Below are positions 11,870 to 23,640 of a stretch of 64,000 nt of DNA, piece by piece; the first letter of the stretch is position 1; every line of letters starts with the position of its first letter. Source of the DNA: Adiantum capillus-veneris (lineage: Eukaryota; Streptophyta; Polypodiopsida; Polypodiales; Pteridaceae). Under the pieces are notes generated by a model. The model ran no database searches and was not told the DNA's origin. It was given only the letters and a program-made list of their open reading frames with translations. Position numbers and translations under genes: made by a program. Location of the stretch: positions 47,532,768-47,596,767 of the forward strand of contig CM043944.1 of assembly GCA_014529385.2 (NCBI GenBank). The letters are read 5' to 3'.

Positions 11870-12700
11870 GGGAGACATATATGCAAGAGGAAAACTAGAT
11901 GTAAATGTGACATCATTGTGACTGGCATACAAAGCCACCTCTCTAGCATGTATCAAAACCATATCTTCATCTCATATACATCTCCTCTATTGCCTCATAC
12001 ACCTACAACAATGTCATCTAATGTGTCTTGTATGACCAAGCAATGTTGTTTAATGTTCCTTGTGTGACCACAATTCCAACAATGCAAGAAGTGGCATAGA
12101 TGAGATCTCCACCTCTCCCGAGTCATCTTTGCAGACCCTGAACATCACACACATCTGCTATGTAGATGTCAAGAAATCAAAATCCTCATATGCATCAAAA
12201 GTGAGGCAATAAGAACCAAAACTATGGCAAGGAATCCTGGGAGAAATTTGAAAGAGTCTCCCTTGTAACCTAAGCAAAATCTCAATCAAATCTCAACTAT
12301 TAACGACATCAAAAATGCCAAAGTGGGAGTTCACCTCAATTAGTACACAACTTTAAAAGATCAATGCATCAATATGATAATTGTGCATGCAATATATAGC
12401 TCAATGTATTGCTCTGTTAGTAGATAACTGAAAATAATGTCCACCAACCTCTACCAATTGTGACAAAAAAACCATATATAATCAAGCTTCAAGTGATGCA
12501 AGCACAACAAGTAGCAAAGAATCAAGACTGGGATAAACAACTCTCAACTGAGTATAAAACACATGATCACATGCATAAGTAGGTAGAAAACGTGATGCTA
12601 ACTATGCATCTCAAAAAAACACTGCTTGCAAAATGTGACAAGTGCAGTAATCTTGTACCTATTATCTATAAAACCAGTCAAAGCACAAAAATTGGTAACC
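11870..12700 (-). pseudogene. Degenerate Copia gag with zinc-knuckle region
   Basis: The plus-strand string ctagatgtaaatgtgacatc (11899 region) is shared exactly with the younger element at about 24947. Further right, ttaatgttccttgtgtgaccacaa aligns with the reverse complement of the CCHC-knuckle coding sequence of the younger copy near 25080-25110. The reading frame is heavily broken. The gag start region (about 12200-12600) is recognisable only by position. Confidence 0.5.
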
Positions 12701-13273
12701 CCTAGCTACACGAGCATACACAAGCACTCACTCCTTTGAGAGCCAAACTTCCTCTACAAAAGGCCCTGTGTGTGTATGTGTGTGCGTGTACGTGATACAC
12801 ACACTCACACTTCCCTTTCAATTGCACTACAGAAGCCTTTTGAGAATATTTTCTCACGCTACCACAAATCTTTATTGCTCTCTTTCTCCAGCTACTCTCA
12901 TGCACTGGCACCCTTTTGATTTCCACACTCTAGTGCTACCTCAGGCCTCACCTCAGGCTTTCAAGCTTCACTCATTTCTAGATCTTCTACCTTTGCCTTT
13001 TGATTTGTGCTACTTCATAATGCTCACATGCTTTCCAAATCTATTGCACTACTATAATTATCGTTTCAAAATTTGAGTCGGTGTTGCAATATGCTTCATG
13101 ACGGTATACAAAAATCCCACTTTACCTTTGATCCTCAACATTCTTTGCTAAGGTTGAGCTCTTAATCTTGTATTCTCTAGATCTATAGCTCCCAAGGCTT
13201 GAGCCTTAGTTCATCAAGAAGCTTGTGCACATGTTGACATCACTGAGTAGATCGCACCAGACATATGCGTCGA

Positions 13274-13285
13274 GCTCTGATACCA
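13274..13285 (-). other. Primer-binding site, tRNA-iMet
   Basis: The minus strand reads TGGTATCAGAGC, the exact iMet PBS common to plant Copia elements, four bases inside the LTR start at 13290. Confidence 0.9.
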
Positions 13286-13289
13286 TTTT

Positions 13290-13516
13290 TGAGAGGTATT
13301 GAGTGTGTACATGTGGTGCAAGAGAAGAGAAGAGAGGAGAAGTGGGGGGTTGTGTGCATGGAGAGGAAAGAGGGGAGCCGTGTGCATATAGCTACCTCTC
13401 AGCCACGTAAAAGAGAGCTCCTTATTCTTGTATATATACAATGAATAAGGGGAAAGTAGGTGGACGGCCAAACACAGTTCTGACCCAAGGTAAGGCACAC
13501 TACCTTTACTCCAATA
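13290..13516 (-). repeat. 5' LTR of the old pol-deficient Copia
   Basis: On the plus strand it begins TGAGAGGTATTG next to the PBS and ends ...tactccaata. The end part (ggccaa...caaggtaaggcac...ccaata) is a diverged match to the end of the LTR at 23375-23561 (ggccgggcaaggcac...ccaaca). The terminal CA has become TA, as also in the right LTR of the younger copy. Confidence 0.6.
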
Positions 13517-14210
13517 TTTAGGGATCATCATATAAAGACTACATGCTATTGCCCATTCTTCAATAGAATCATATTTAGATTTCATTGTAGCCATCCAATT
13601 GTTTACATTTTGTGCTTCATCAAATGACTAATGTTCTTCCTCACAATTCATACTAGGCTATAACAATATGATGCAAAAGAGGCATGATAAGAACCTGAAT
13701 GACTGTGGCTAGACAAAGGTCCACACAATTTATAATTATATAAAGTTTGCATAGCCATTTGAACACACCTCTTGCTTGCTCATTTACAGCCCTATCTTAT
13801 CATGTACTTTTGCATGAATAATTGGCTCATCTACAACATGACTTGAAGCCTTGGATAGACTGTGTATATGTCCACTAGGACTGACATTTGAAATATTACC
13901 ATTAAACACATGAAACAACATATCATGTGGATTCCATGATCTCACACTTGTCTCCTTGGCACATGCTAACAAAGGTTGACCTACATCTACCACAAAAATT
14001 ACATCTTGACTAATCAAGTTACACTTGGTTTGTAGATGGTAAAACCTCTAACCTTTCTTTATGAATTGTAGGGATTTGGAAGAGAGGATTTTGAGCAGTA
14101 AGGTTGAATTTACCTTGGGTGAGGTCCTTGGCATAGCAAAGCCAGAGTTCCATGATGAAATCATTGACATTATCAAGAGAAAGCAAGAGTCTCTTACTAA
14201 AGTTAACCAT
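13517..14210 (-). pseudogene. Copia polyprotein fragment with RT N-terminus
   Basis: On the minus strand near 13640-13545 one frame reads DEAQNVNNWMATMKSKYDSI, the conserved start of the Copia reverse transcriptase (usually EP.N...W..AM..EYDSI). Downstream (13560-13517) the similarity is lost at the insertion point of the 10554-13516 element. Open stretches at 14210-14019 and 14017-13784 lie upstream, where the integrase-RT linker would be, but I see no integrase motif in them. This is an older Copia copy into which the non-autonomous element probably inserted. Confidence 0.55.
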
Positions 14211-15031
14211 GTTTAGAGTGAAGGAGAGACTTTAAATGCATAAGGAGTATAGGTTTATGGGCTGCAAGGTCCAGTTTTCGTTGCTACAAGTCTAGAGGAG
14301 GAGTGGAACTATAATGGAAATGGAAATATATTTGTTTATTGCAACTGACAGGTGGCAAAGCATAAACGATCAATGGACTATGCAAACAGATAACACATTT
14401 ATGAATATGTTATTATTAAAGTGCTCTTTCTGAGCAATGGTCACTGTACATCTGATCGAACAATTTGTATTCATTTTAAGCATTTAAGAAATTTATAATT
14501 AAATACGTGCAAGAGGAAAATGCTCACTCTTTCACTAGGGGAGATTGCAACCAGTGTTTGTGTTCATCTTCTCTTCTCTCCCCTCTCCTCTCTCACCATG
14601 TCTATGTAGCATTCCACTCTAGGAGGTGCACTTGCATGATTTCTTGTGCTTTGTCTCATTCTTTGCCTCTCTCTCATCGCATATACTATTGATTATATGC
14701 AAAGATGGTTCATCAAGTATGTAGATCTGTTGATTTTGTTGTTAGTGGTATGCTATTTTGTGTATTTTGCAGGCCCTCTGCACTCCTGGCTGTTGCAATG
14801 GTATCATAGCTTAGGCTACACTCCACGGGCTATGAAATCTTTGTATATGACAATCAAAGATAAGTCTGTTTTCTTCTACATGTTCATTTTCTTTTTTTAG
14901 TTTCTTTCTAGCATGACTAGTTGGACTTCATCAAAAGATGTTTCGCAACATATTTGTGTGTTTTGCTCTTTCATAGAGAATAATAATAGAATATTGTAAT
15001 GTGGAGTAGGACAGATTGCAAAAAATATTAA

Positions 15032-15039
<8 letters not shown>

Positions 15040-15117
<78 letters not shown>
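15040..15117. repeat. (TA)39 microsatellite
   Basis: A pure TA dinucleotide run of about 78 bp. Confidence 0.98.
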
Positions 15118-15122
<5 letters not shown>

Positions 15123-15200
15123 TTTGTAGCTACAAAGCTATAGTAGAAATAAGAAGAAAGAGAACTAGAGACAATAATTTATATCTATTTACTTTTTTTT

Positions 15201-15330
15201 CCTTGTAGAAAGCGTTACTATAGAGAAAAAAGGAAGCAGAAGCATTGAATATAGTAATGATTTCTCCTTGTATAAAGCATTATTATAGAGAAAAAAAAGA
15301 AGTAGAAGCATTGAATTTAGCATAAATAAA
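15201..15330. repeat. 65-bp tandem duplication
   Basis: Two units starting ccttgta at 15201 and 15266 share the string agaagcattgaat and most intervening bases, with scattered substitutions. Confidence 0.85.
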
Positions 15331-15806
15331 AATAATTCCTTTTGATGCTCAAAAAGGACGAGGATGAAGCTTCTTTTATTTAAAACAATGTAGGGGCAAT
15401 CCCAACAGATCCCCAATGAATCAGTCGTGAAATCTTGAACTTAAAACCCATATCTCACAAGTAAGTTGGAATAATCCATCTCAAGAGCCCCTCATGAACT
15501 ATTCTCTTGTAAAAATAGTAGAGGAGAATTGAGAGCTTGCAATAGAGCTCAAACGTGAGAGGCTAAGCTGAAAGAAAAGGAGATGCACCTCCATAGAAAA
15601 GCCTTATGCCATAGGAACCATCCCTAGAGAAATTTATTTAAATAATAATGATGATAATAATCATAAAATTATGTAATGCTATGTAATTCTAACTTTGTCA
15701 ACGTCTCTATCACTATGTGCTAGAGATGGTGCCACAACATGGACGTGAGCATCACCAACAATGACAAGAATGTCAACTCTATGATGATGTTGGTGGTGTT
15801 GGCTAC

Positions 15807-16300
15807 TGTTGGAAGACTCCAACAACAGATGCTTGCTCAAGAGAAGGAGATTCTTGAGAGGTTTTTTAAGCCCTTGTAAACAGAAAGTCCGAGGCTATGA
15901 GCTTCCAAGATGAATTAAAAGTTAGACACAAGTTTTTCGGATAGGTCAGTTAATTTTGAAGTGTTTACAGCCTTTGTATATATAAGACCCTTAGCCAAAG
16001 CATAAAAGGAAACTTTGTAAGGTTTTGACACATAGTTTTTATTCTCGTTGATTAAGAGATAAGGTTTCTCTCTACATCATGAGCACCCTCTTGCTATCAA
16101 ATTTTGTCTTTTTGCTCCACACCGCACGATTATCGTATTGACAAGCTGAGAGAATCAGGGCGTTAGCCTCGATGAGTTATGTTCAAACAAGAGATTGACA
16201 ACCTCTTGGCGTGCCTCCATGCCCTAGTCAAGTCACTTGCTCCCTCAAATTGATATTTTAGTCTTGGGATGTGATAGATGCTATAAAAGACCCTCTGACA
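15807..16300 (+). repeat. 5' LTR of Gypsy A
   Basis: Starts TGTTGGAAGACTCCAACA, a 7-bp inverted repeat around a 4-base loop, and ends ...ccctctgaca just before the PBS. Length 494 bp. The block caagagattgacaacctctt (about 16190) is shared with the reverse complement of 5518-5540, showing kinship with the first LTR in the window. A partner 3' LTR was not found. Confidence 0.7.
15977..15986 (+). promoter_or_regulatory. LTR TATA box of Gypsy A
   Basis: tatatataag, about 170 bp after the LTR start, followed by a ttagccaaagcataaaagg stretch resembling the conserved promoter block of the two minus-strand LTRs, although here the order of elements differs. Confidence 0.45.
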
Positions 16301-16301
16301 T

Positions 16302-16319
16302 TGGTGCCGTTGCCGAGGA
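16302..16319 (+). other. Primer-binding site, tRNA-Asp type
   Basis: TGGTGCCGTTGCCGAGGA has two differences from the tRNA-Asp complement TGGCGCCGTTGCCGGGGA; one base separates it from the LTR end. Confidence 0.85.
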
Positions 16320-16849
16320 TCTAGTACCTAAACTAGTGTGAACACAATCGAGTTTGACAGAGTTACCTTAGAAAGACTAGTTAGATAGAGTAGGATAGGA
16401 GAGAAGATCAAGGCGTCCTTGGCCTTTACATTTTTGTGGTGATTTTCTCTCATTGAAAGATAGAGTATGTTGAGAGTAGTTTTAGAGCTTGGTGAGTGGC
16501 TTTGTTGGCTATCAGAGCAATGAAGTTCGCACTATGCTGAAAAACGTAAGAAAAACTCAAATTTCAAATTTTTTGTAGTAAGTTGTTGTTTTCTAGTGTT
16601 CTTTTCTCTTGTTGTAGGAGTAAGGTAAGTAGATGCATCTTTGGATGAGGTTTTGTCCACATTTTGGCTGAGTTTTTGTGTTAGCATGTGCTTCATGTGC
16701 AAATCAACAAAAAGGAGTGAGGAAAGAGGAACATTCACCCAAGGATTTTAATTCTTCTGAAAATTTTGATTTCTTGTGATACATTAGACCTAAAGTGATA
16801 GAAAAAACCTATGAAAAGTGAAATCTATTTTCTTTTTGTTATTTTGCTA

Positions 16850-17560
16850 ACTAAAAGGAGAAAATCACATTTTTCCCCAACTACTTGCTAGAAAAAGGCT
16901 TTTCGGCCAAGACTTCGGTCAGTGGTAGGCTGTGATGCACGGACCATCCCTATTAAGGCAAATGTGAAAAAAGCCGCCAAAAGCAGTAGTAGAGGAAGAA
17001 AATCACATTTTTCCCTCAGCACCCAGCTATAGGGGTCAAAACTTGACAACACTTGGAACAAGGGTTCTAGTTGACCTAAGAAAGCAAGCTATCAAATCCC
17101 AACTTTCAAACTAAGAAATTGCTAAAATTGTGAGAGTGAGGTCAAATCCCAACTTTCAAACTAAGAAATTGCTAAAATTGGGATTGAACTCAAACCAGTT
17201 ACCCAAACACTATGAAATTTGTCGAGTGTAGTCTTGAAAGAGGGTAAAACACTTGAGAATCGGAAAAAGTTGCACTGAGTTGCCAAAAGCAATAGCAAAG
17301 GAGAAAATTTGCATTTTGCTCCCTAGCTACTTGCTAGAAAAATATTTTTTTTGCTAAGATTTGGTTCAGTGGTAGGCCTTGATGCAAGGATCACCCCTAT
17401 TAAGTCAAAATTGAAAAAAGTCGTTAGAAGTAGGAGTAGAGAAAAAAAATCACCTTTTTTCCCAGCTACCTACAAGAAGATTTTTTGAATAACCAAGCTA
17501 CGGACCAAAGGGGGATCTTGATGCAAGGATCACACTCATCAAGAAAAAATTGAAATTGGG
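16850..17560 (+). repeat. Imperfect repeats in Gypsy A leader
   Basis: The sequence aaaatcacatttttccc...agctacttgctagaaa recurs with changes near 16862, 17000, 17303 and 17446, each followed by a ggtaggc.(t/g)tgatgca.ggatca-like string in three of the four. Related sequence appears in the Gypsy B leader near 31590. A separate exact-looking 50-bp tandem duplication (aaatcccaactttcaaact...) lies at 17092-17190. Confidence 0.75.
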
Positions 17561-18537
17561 AATCAACACATGAGGTTCGGACCAAACCCTAGTAAGAAAG
17601 TGCCAGAAAACACTAAAATTGGCTTAGAACATTCAAAAGAGGTCAAAAGTGAACCAAATTTGGTAGGTAAGATCTACTGAGAGTGGGAAACCTAACAAAA
17701 CTAAAAAATCTTCATTTTGGCAAATCTGTGTTGACCTTAGGAAAAAATTGCACTTTTTTCTTAAAGGTTCTTGAAATAGTCAGACATAGCTTAAACTTGG
17801 TGTGCTCTTAGGCCTTGGTGTGAGAAACTCGTAGGTCATTTCAAAATCAAATTTGGACACTCAGATCAGAGGTTAGGCTCAAAAAAATAAAAAAAGGACA
17901 ATGAAATTGCCAAAATAGGGTTAGAGGACCTTCTGAAATTCCAAATTAGATCAAAATTGGTGAGTAGGCTATTCATAAGCTAAGGAACCCAACCAAAGTG
18001 AAAAAGTTTAAAAAAGTTGTCAACAAAAAAGAATCTTTAGATACAAAATTGCGTTTTCCCCAAGTACTCCAGAAAGTTGTTAGATTGGGCTCAAGTTTGA
18101 TGTGCTTGTAGTACATGATGTGTTAAGTGCACAATCAAAATTTTGTGTCATATGGACATTGGGAGTGCAAGTTACAAGCTAAATAGTCTACCAAGACATG
18201 CTAAAACTACATTTTTTTGTGTGTTTTCCTTGACCAAGTTGACACAGGTTCTAGACAAGAACACAAGATTCAAAGGAGCTCAACCACTTTTAATTTGGAC
18301 AAGTTGAAAATTGTTTTTGCAATTTTTGGAGAGAGCGTAAATAGGTAACACGTTGAGTTTGTGCAAACACTCAATTTGTTTTTATTTCATGGTTTTAAGG
18401 TCTAGTAATTTTTATAATTTGAAGGCTAGGTCAAAGAGAGAGGCTGAGAGTAGCCTCTCATTAGACGAGAGTATTAATTAGGATTGATAGTAGAGCCTAT
18501 GAAAGTCCTAAAACCTATCCTACGTGTTTGATATGAC

Positions 18538-19060
18538 TTCAAAGTCTTCTAGTTCTAGCAAAGTGCTGCCACTAAAGGCGGTGCATTACAACATGAACTT
18601 AGTGTACCAATTTGAATTTTTTTTTGGGCAAAGATATATGAAGATCCCTTTAATCACTTTGTTTATTGAATTGATGATTTTCTGATGGAATTCATTGAAG
18701 AGCCTGCCGTGAAGTACCTAAATGATAGATATATGGATTGCATTGGTGTCACTTATAAAGTGGTAGAGGATCCAAACCTAGTAGAAAACCTAGGATGAGT
18801 GGTATTAAAAAACCAAAGAGATGCAGTGCCTGAATCATGGCCATTCCCATCTTTAGAACATCTCATGCAAGCCCATGGCTTGAAAACAAAACATGCATTG
18901 ACAGATGATACATCCATAGCTCTCTATGGGCATCCATAGGAGAAGATATCAGCATGTACAAAGGAAAATCCATTGGATACAAAGCGATCACAAAAGAGAA
19001 GATCCTATATGTTTTTGATTCAAAAACTACAGAGACCGTCTTAATCTTAGACAAGTTTGG
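18538..19060 (+). pseudogene. Gypsy A first-ORF remnant
   Basis: In the frame around 18626-18800 the translation includes DPFNHFVY and, after a stop, MEFIEEPAVKYLNDRYMDC, an acidic, aromatic-rich protein similar in style and position to the first ORF of Gypsy B. Several stops are present. The function is unknown; by position it precedes gag. Confidence 0.4.
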
Positions 19061-19194
19061 ATTTTTGAAAGATCACTTTTCATGGGATAGCAGTGATTGA
19101 CCAATTGACCATGCCTATTGATCTAGTGTAAGCCTAGAGTAGGAACTTTAAAAGCCATAATTGGAGCTATCAAAATACCAACAAAGCTGAGAGA

Positions 19195-20050
19195 ACAAAG
19201 CATTAGAAGAGTAGGTTCTAACACAAGAACAACCAGAGTGGAGGATACTCATCTAAAGAGAACTACAGGTAGAGGTGGCTTTATGGCCGTTACATGGTCA
19301 TCTATGCCACACCTTACCGAGCGAGTAGTGTCAGATGTAACTACGAGAGAAGTATCGAGAGATACACCAAGAATGGTAGCACCTCCTTATAAGGAATCTT
19401 TTTAAGGAGCTTCAAGAGTGATGAGATATGTTGTTGAGCCAAGGCCTATGCACCCGTCTCAAGTTGCACAATGCATGGCATCAAAGTATAACGGATCAGG
19501 GAACCCCATGCACATTCACCATCATTTAAACAGGTGTTGAGAGCTAAACATGTCACAAATTTTCACATTCAATTTGAAGGCTTTGGATTCACTTTAAAAG
19601 GCACCACCTTACATGGTTCTAACCTTTGAAAAAGGAGGACTATAAAAACATAGAAGCACTATTACAAGACTTTGAAGAGGAGTTTTCCATGGGAGATATT
19701 AAGCACAATACAGTCTTAAAAATACATTCTCTCTAGTAGAAAGACAACAAGAGAGTATGAGAGATTGTGTTGAAATTCAAGCAATACATTGAGAGATGTC
19801 CACCACGAGAGAAACCCCAAGAGGATTTCCAAGTAGTGTTGTTCATTGAAAGGATTAAGAATGAGCACTTCAAGAAGGACCTACACTTGAAAAACTATAT
19901 GACATTAGATGAATCCATGAGAGAAGTTGTCTATTTAGTAGAAAATTGCACGATCTACAGAGAGGTATCACATGAGATAACTAGAGCTTCAAATGACTCA
20001 CGTGCTATAGCTAGTGATGCAAATACAATGAGGAAAAAATCAATACAGTA
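19195..20050 (+). pseudogene. Gypsy A gag remnant
   Basis: The open part, 19767-20051 (94 codons), contains KQYIERCPP followed by a helical segment ending in YLVEN..IYREV. The matching protein in Gypsy B (33831-34064) reads KKYIERCPP ... YLVDN..IYGEV. Nucleotide similarity extends upstream (ccatgccacacc(t/c)taccgag region, about 19300, matches 33370). Gag would form the capsid-like particle that packages element RNA. No zinc knuckle is visible in the open part, and stops and frameshifts interrupt the upstream part. Confidence 0.55.
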
Positions 20051-20787
20051 ACAAGTGGATATGGATCATCTTGTAGATGAAATTATGAAGAGAATGGATC
20101 AGACCTTGAGAATCCAAAACCAGAGAGTACCACCAATAAGACATGTGGAGAAAATCATCCGGTGACAAATTAGTGTCTTGTGTTGGCACAACCATAACCA
20201 ATACATAAGTGGTGTGCCATTGAGAATAAGTGGATAGATCATACCACTAAGGAATGCTACTACAATAGGGTTCAAGTTAGGAAAAGTCCTTATCAGCCTA
20301 ACCCACTAGTGAATCCTCAGTATCAATAGAACTAGCCAGCACGACCACCATCAAGATATGCCTCCTCACGACCAATGAATCCTTAACTAGGAGTTGAAAG
20401 ACCAAGATTAGTGTTTGGACACTAACCACCATTGCTAGGTGAAGACCAAGCAGCTGTGAGGTATGTGTAAGATCGATACCTGAAAAAGAATGCCTTAGTG
20501 CCATTACACACATTACAAAGAGGAAAGCTATGGGTACCACCATGTACATGATTCTAGCCCACCAATGGTTATGGAGTCATATGACCATGAGAATATCTCT
20601 CCATCCTCTATAATCATGTAAGGATCAACAAGTGAAGGTCAAATTGCAGATTCAAACTCAATAATCTATTCAATTTGTAGATTCAGACTCACCAATCTGC
20701 AGAATTCAAACATAATTGTTTGCAAAATTCAGATGCAGCAGTCTGTCGAATTTAGACTCAACAGACTGACTATATTATATAATTAGG

Positions 20788-20995
20788 TGCAACGGTGAAG
20801 TGATGGAGATGCACACATAGAAGTTAGAGATGAAGAGGATAGCTTTGACACACTATTTGTGAGTACAAAAATAGTTATACCTCTTTAGGTTTTTTTTATA
20901 GATGCAGTGTAGGATTATACAACCATTCGATAAGGGCGCAAATATAAAACTGCCCAATAAGGGTGCGGATGGGCACGTGGCCCTTTATCCCAACA
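20788..20995 (-). repeat. 3' LTR of outer Copia
   Basis: The inner end is clear: ...ccctttatcccaaca at 20995 directly beside the PPT, matching the 23561 boundary of the nested element. The outer end is uncertain; TGCAACGG at 20788 would give an LTR of about 208 bp, near the 187-227 bp of the related LTRs. Confidence 0.45.
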
Positions 20996-21010
20996 ACCTC
21001 CCACCTAAAG
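20996..21010 (-). other. Polypurine tract of outer Copia
   Basis: The minus strand reads ctttaggtgggaggt immediately before the LTR start TGTTGGGA, a typical purine-rich plus-strand primer site. Confidence 0.75.
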
Positions 21011-21069
21011 GCAATGTGCCTGAAATGGAGAAAAGAATCAGCTATGTACAAAGCTGAAAACAACTATAT

Positions 21070-21810
21070 CTATCTAAACCCCATCATCTGTCGGCAATAA
21101 GCAAACTTCTTATCTAGAAGAGCCTTCATGAGAAGGTCTGTAGGATTATCATCCATACATACCTTGATGAGTTCAATGATATTATTGTCAAGTACTTCCC
21201 ATATAAAGTGATACTTCACCTGTATGTGTTTTGTCTTTGCATGAAAGACAGGATTTTGAGCTAGCATGATAGTACTCTGACTGTCACAGTGGAGAATTAG
21301 AATCTCTGAAAGGTCAAGCTCTCCCACCAAGCATGAAATCCATAAAGCCTCTTTACATGCCTTTTTAGCAATAACATACTCTGAATCTGTTGCAATGCAA
21401 CACACTTTTGAAGCCTGGATACCCAAGAGACTACTCCTTTTGTGAACATGAAGACATACCCTAAAGAAGAATTCCTGCAATCCACATGACCATCATAGTC
21501 TGCATCCATAAAGCCCGTCACAGATGACTTCTACTTGCCAAAGCAAATGCACAAATCCTTTCTGCCCTTGAGGTACCTCATAATAGCCTTGACTACTTCC
21601 CAATGATTTTTGCCAAGATTTGCCATGTACCTAGGTGCTAACCACTCCCACCGCAAATGCAATATCGAGATGTGTAGCCACCATAACATACATCAAACTA
21701 CCAATAGCTGAAGCTGACTAAATCTTGGCCATTTTTTCCTTTTCATCATCAGATGTAGGGCTGTTTGTTGCACTAAGTTGCACATATGGAGGCAATGGTA
21801 CACCAATTAC

Positions 21811-21844
<34 letters not shown>

Positions 21845-22538
21845 ATATGGAAATGCTCCAAAATCTTGGATACATATTCTTGATGCGACAGATAAAGGAG
21901 ACCTTTTGACCTGTCCCTGACCTACATATATGCATTCCAAGTATATGATTGGCCTCACCAAGATCCTTCATATCAATGCTGTTGTGTAGGCTTTGCCTCA
22001 ACATGTCCAATGCATGAACATTTCGGCTTGCAATCATCATATCATCCAAATACAAAACCAAGATAATCAGACTGCTTGTCTGTTGCCCTCTTGGTGTATA
22101 AGCAATGATCAATATGGCTTTGATTGAACACTTGAGATTTCATGAATGTATCAAATTTTTGGTATGATTATCGAGGTGCCTATTTCAACCCATACAAACT
22201 CCTTTTAAGTTTACATATCATCTTTTCCTTCCCTTTTGCGACAAAACCTTCAGGCTGTTGCATATAGATTTCCTCATGTAGATCACCATGTAGAAATGGG
22301 TTTTTACATCCATCTGTATGACTTCCCAATCCCTTGATCCAACCAAGCCCAAAACAATCTGCAAAGTAGTCATCTTGCCTACAGGATAAAAACTCTCATC
22401 AAAATCAATTCCATGTTCCTCCTTGTACCCTTTGACAACCAACCGTGTCTTGTACTTTATCAAGGAACCAGAAGTGACTTTCTTTTTGTAAACCCATTTG
22501 CATGGCAAAACTTTCTCCACTTTTGGAAAATGCATCAA
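21070..22538 (-). pseudogene. Copia reverse transcriptase and RNase H, outer element
   Basis: RT begins at 22538 with KVEKVLPCKWVYKKKV and continues through YKTRLVVKGY and [10 protein letters not shown] (usually DVKTAFL). The catalytic box at about 22055 reads LYLDDM in place of YVDDM. Then DMKDLGEANHILGM (about 21950). RNase H follows: FMDADYDGHVDC, GYVFMF, SEYVIAKKACKEALWI and HCDSQSTIMLAQNPVFHAKTKHI, ending KFAYCRQMMGFR at 21070. Order and motifs are standard for Ty1/Copia. Frames change at about 22200, 21800 and 21480, and a C30 run interrupts the segment between RT and RNase H. The enzyme would copy element RNA into DNA but is inactive here. Confidence 0.9.
21812..21841. repeat. C30 homopolymer inside Copia RT
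   Basis: Thirty consecutive C (G on the coding strand) between RT and RNase H, where related elements encode a short Pro/Ser/Thr-containing linker. It translates as poly-Gly and disrupts the gene. Confidence 0.95.
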
Positions 22539-23098
22539 ATTTCAAGTATCATTCTTCTCCATAGATTCCATTTTTGACAACATGGCCCTATACCATTTCT
22601 CACTGTCCGGACTAGCCGGTGCTTCCTTGAAGCAAGATGGTTCACCACAATATGTCAAAATGACATAATCAACACCAGGAACAAATTTATCTGGCTGCCT
22701 TGATGGTCAGGTTGACCTCCGAACCAAAGGCTCCATATTTCCAACTTGTTGTCCAATCTAGAAATTTCACCTTACTATCCAAACATTTCAGACTGACCAA
22801 ATTCAGGCTGACCAGCTGATTCAAATTGTCCAAATTTTGATTGTCTTGCATGTTGTGGTGCATGCGATTCTGCTAGTTTTGATTGTCCTAATTTGTGCTT
22901 CTCCGACTGTGGACTACGACGGGCAACTTTTGGCTGATAATTTTTAGCACCATGCCCTGTACTTTTGGGAACATCATCAAGAATTTCCTACTGATCATTG
23001 GGCATACACTTTGTCCAAAAGGTACATCTTCTCGAAAGAACACTTTCTGACTTCTTCAGTCCTTTGAGGTTGTTTGTGCATGAGATCCTCCCAGAATA

Positions 23099-23369
23099 TT
23101 ACATCATGGTTGCAAAAAATTCTCCTCTTTTTAGGATCCCATAATCTATACCCCATTTCACCATCGTATCATATCCTAGGAATACAAACTTACAACACTT
23201 TGGTGCCAGCCTATTGCGGTCTTCCTTTTGGATGTTCACAAGAGCTTCACAACCAAACACTCTCAAATGAGTGTACGAATGTGGCTTTGCCCGACCATGC
23301 ATCCTAGGAACTCACCCACCCAAAGACCTTTGTGCTGACCGATTAATCAAATGTACGACTGTCATAACA
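23099..23369 (-). pseudogene. Copia integrase, C-terminal half of split gene
   Basis: Minus-strand translation reads EAVMTVVHLINRSAQRSLGG, a stop, then HLRVFGCEALV and KCCKFVFLGYD. These are the standard Copia integrase segments (WAEAV.TAVHLINRSP...HLRVFGC.AY). The Glu-Ala codons overlap the target-site duplication of the nested element, and the other half of the gene, ending ...LPHGIW, lies at 27060. Confidence 0.85.
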
Positions 23370-23374
23370 GCCTC

Positions 23375-23561
23375 TGAAGGGGATCGGGGAGCACCACAGA
23401 CGGAGAGTGAGCGAGAGAGAAGGAGACACACACACGGATATGGGTGGAAAGACTCAAAAGAGTGAGCAGCCCCCTATACACTTATGCTATGTATAAGGTA
23501 TACAAGTCAGTGGCGCCCAGACTGGGCGGCCGGGCAAGGCACATGCGCCTATACCCCAACA
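23375..23561 (-). repeat. 3' LTR of nested Copia
   Basis: On the plus strand it runs from TGAAGGGGATCGGGG to ...ataccccaaca, 187 bp, beside the PPT. It includes a gtgagcgagagagaaggag stretch and a tatgctatgtataagg TATA-like region. Confidence 0.9.
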
Positions 23562-23572
23562 ACCTCCCACTT
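23562..23572 (-). other. Polypurine tract of nested Copia
   Basis: The minus strand reads aagtgggaggt just before the LTR start TGTTGGGG. It is shared with the outer Copia apart from one base. Confidence 0.75.
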
Positions 23573-23640
23573 AAAGGCGACTGTGCCTTTAAGCAAGAGA
23601 ACCTAGTCTAAAGACTACAAAAGGTGAGAGAAAACCGCTC

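Larger units (their letters stand above)
14211..15806. other. Unassigned DNA before Gypsy A
   Basis: No supported gene. Contains the (TA)n run at 15040-15117 and a small tandem duplication at 15201-15330. An 84-codon ORF (14646-14900) is hydrophobic but has no recognisable feature. Confidence 0.4.
15807..20787 (+). mobile_element. Gypsy A: LTR, PBS, leader and gag, pol absent
   Basis: Plus-strand element with LTR (15807-16300), tRNA-Asp PBS (16302-16319), a 2-kb leader with internal repeats, then relics of a first ORF and gag that are clearly related to Gypsy B (33345-34160). Similarity to Gypsy B can be followed to about 20600 and then the Copia LTR region begins. No RT or integrase of Gypsy A was found anywhere to the right, so it was truncated or its 3' part was lost. 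The right boundary is approximate. Confidence 0.7.

Noticed and set aside
14646-14900. Hydrophobic ORF that might encode a small membrane protein.
   Set aside because: Ends in an AT-rich poly-Phe stretch and has no supporting start context or family match.
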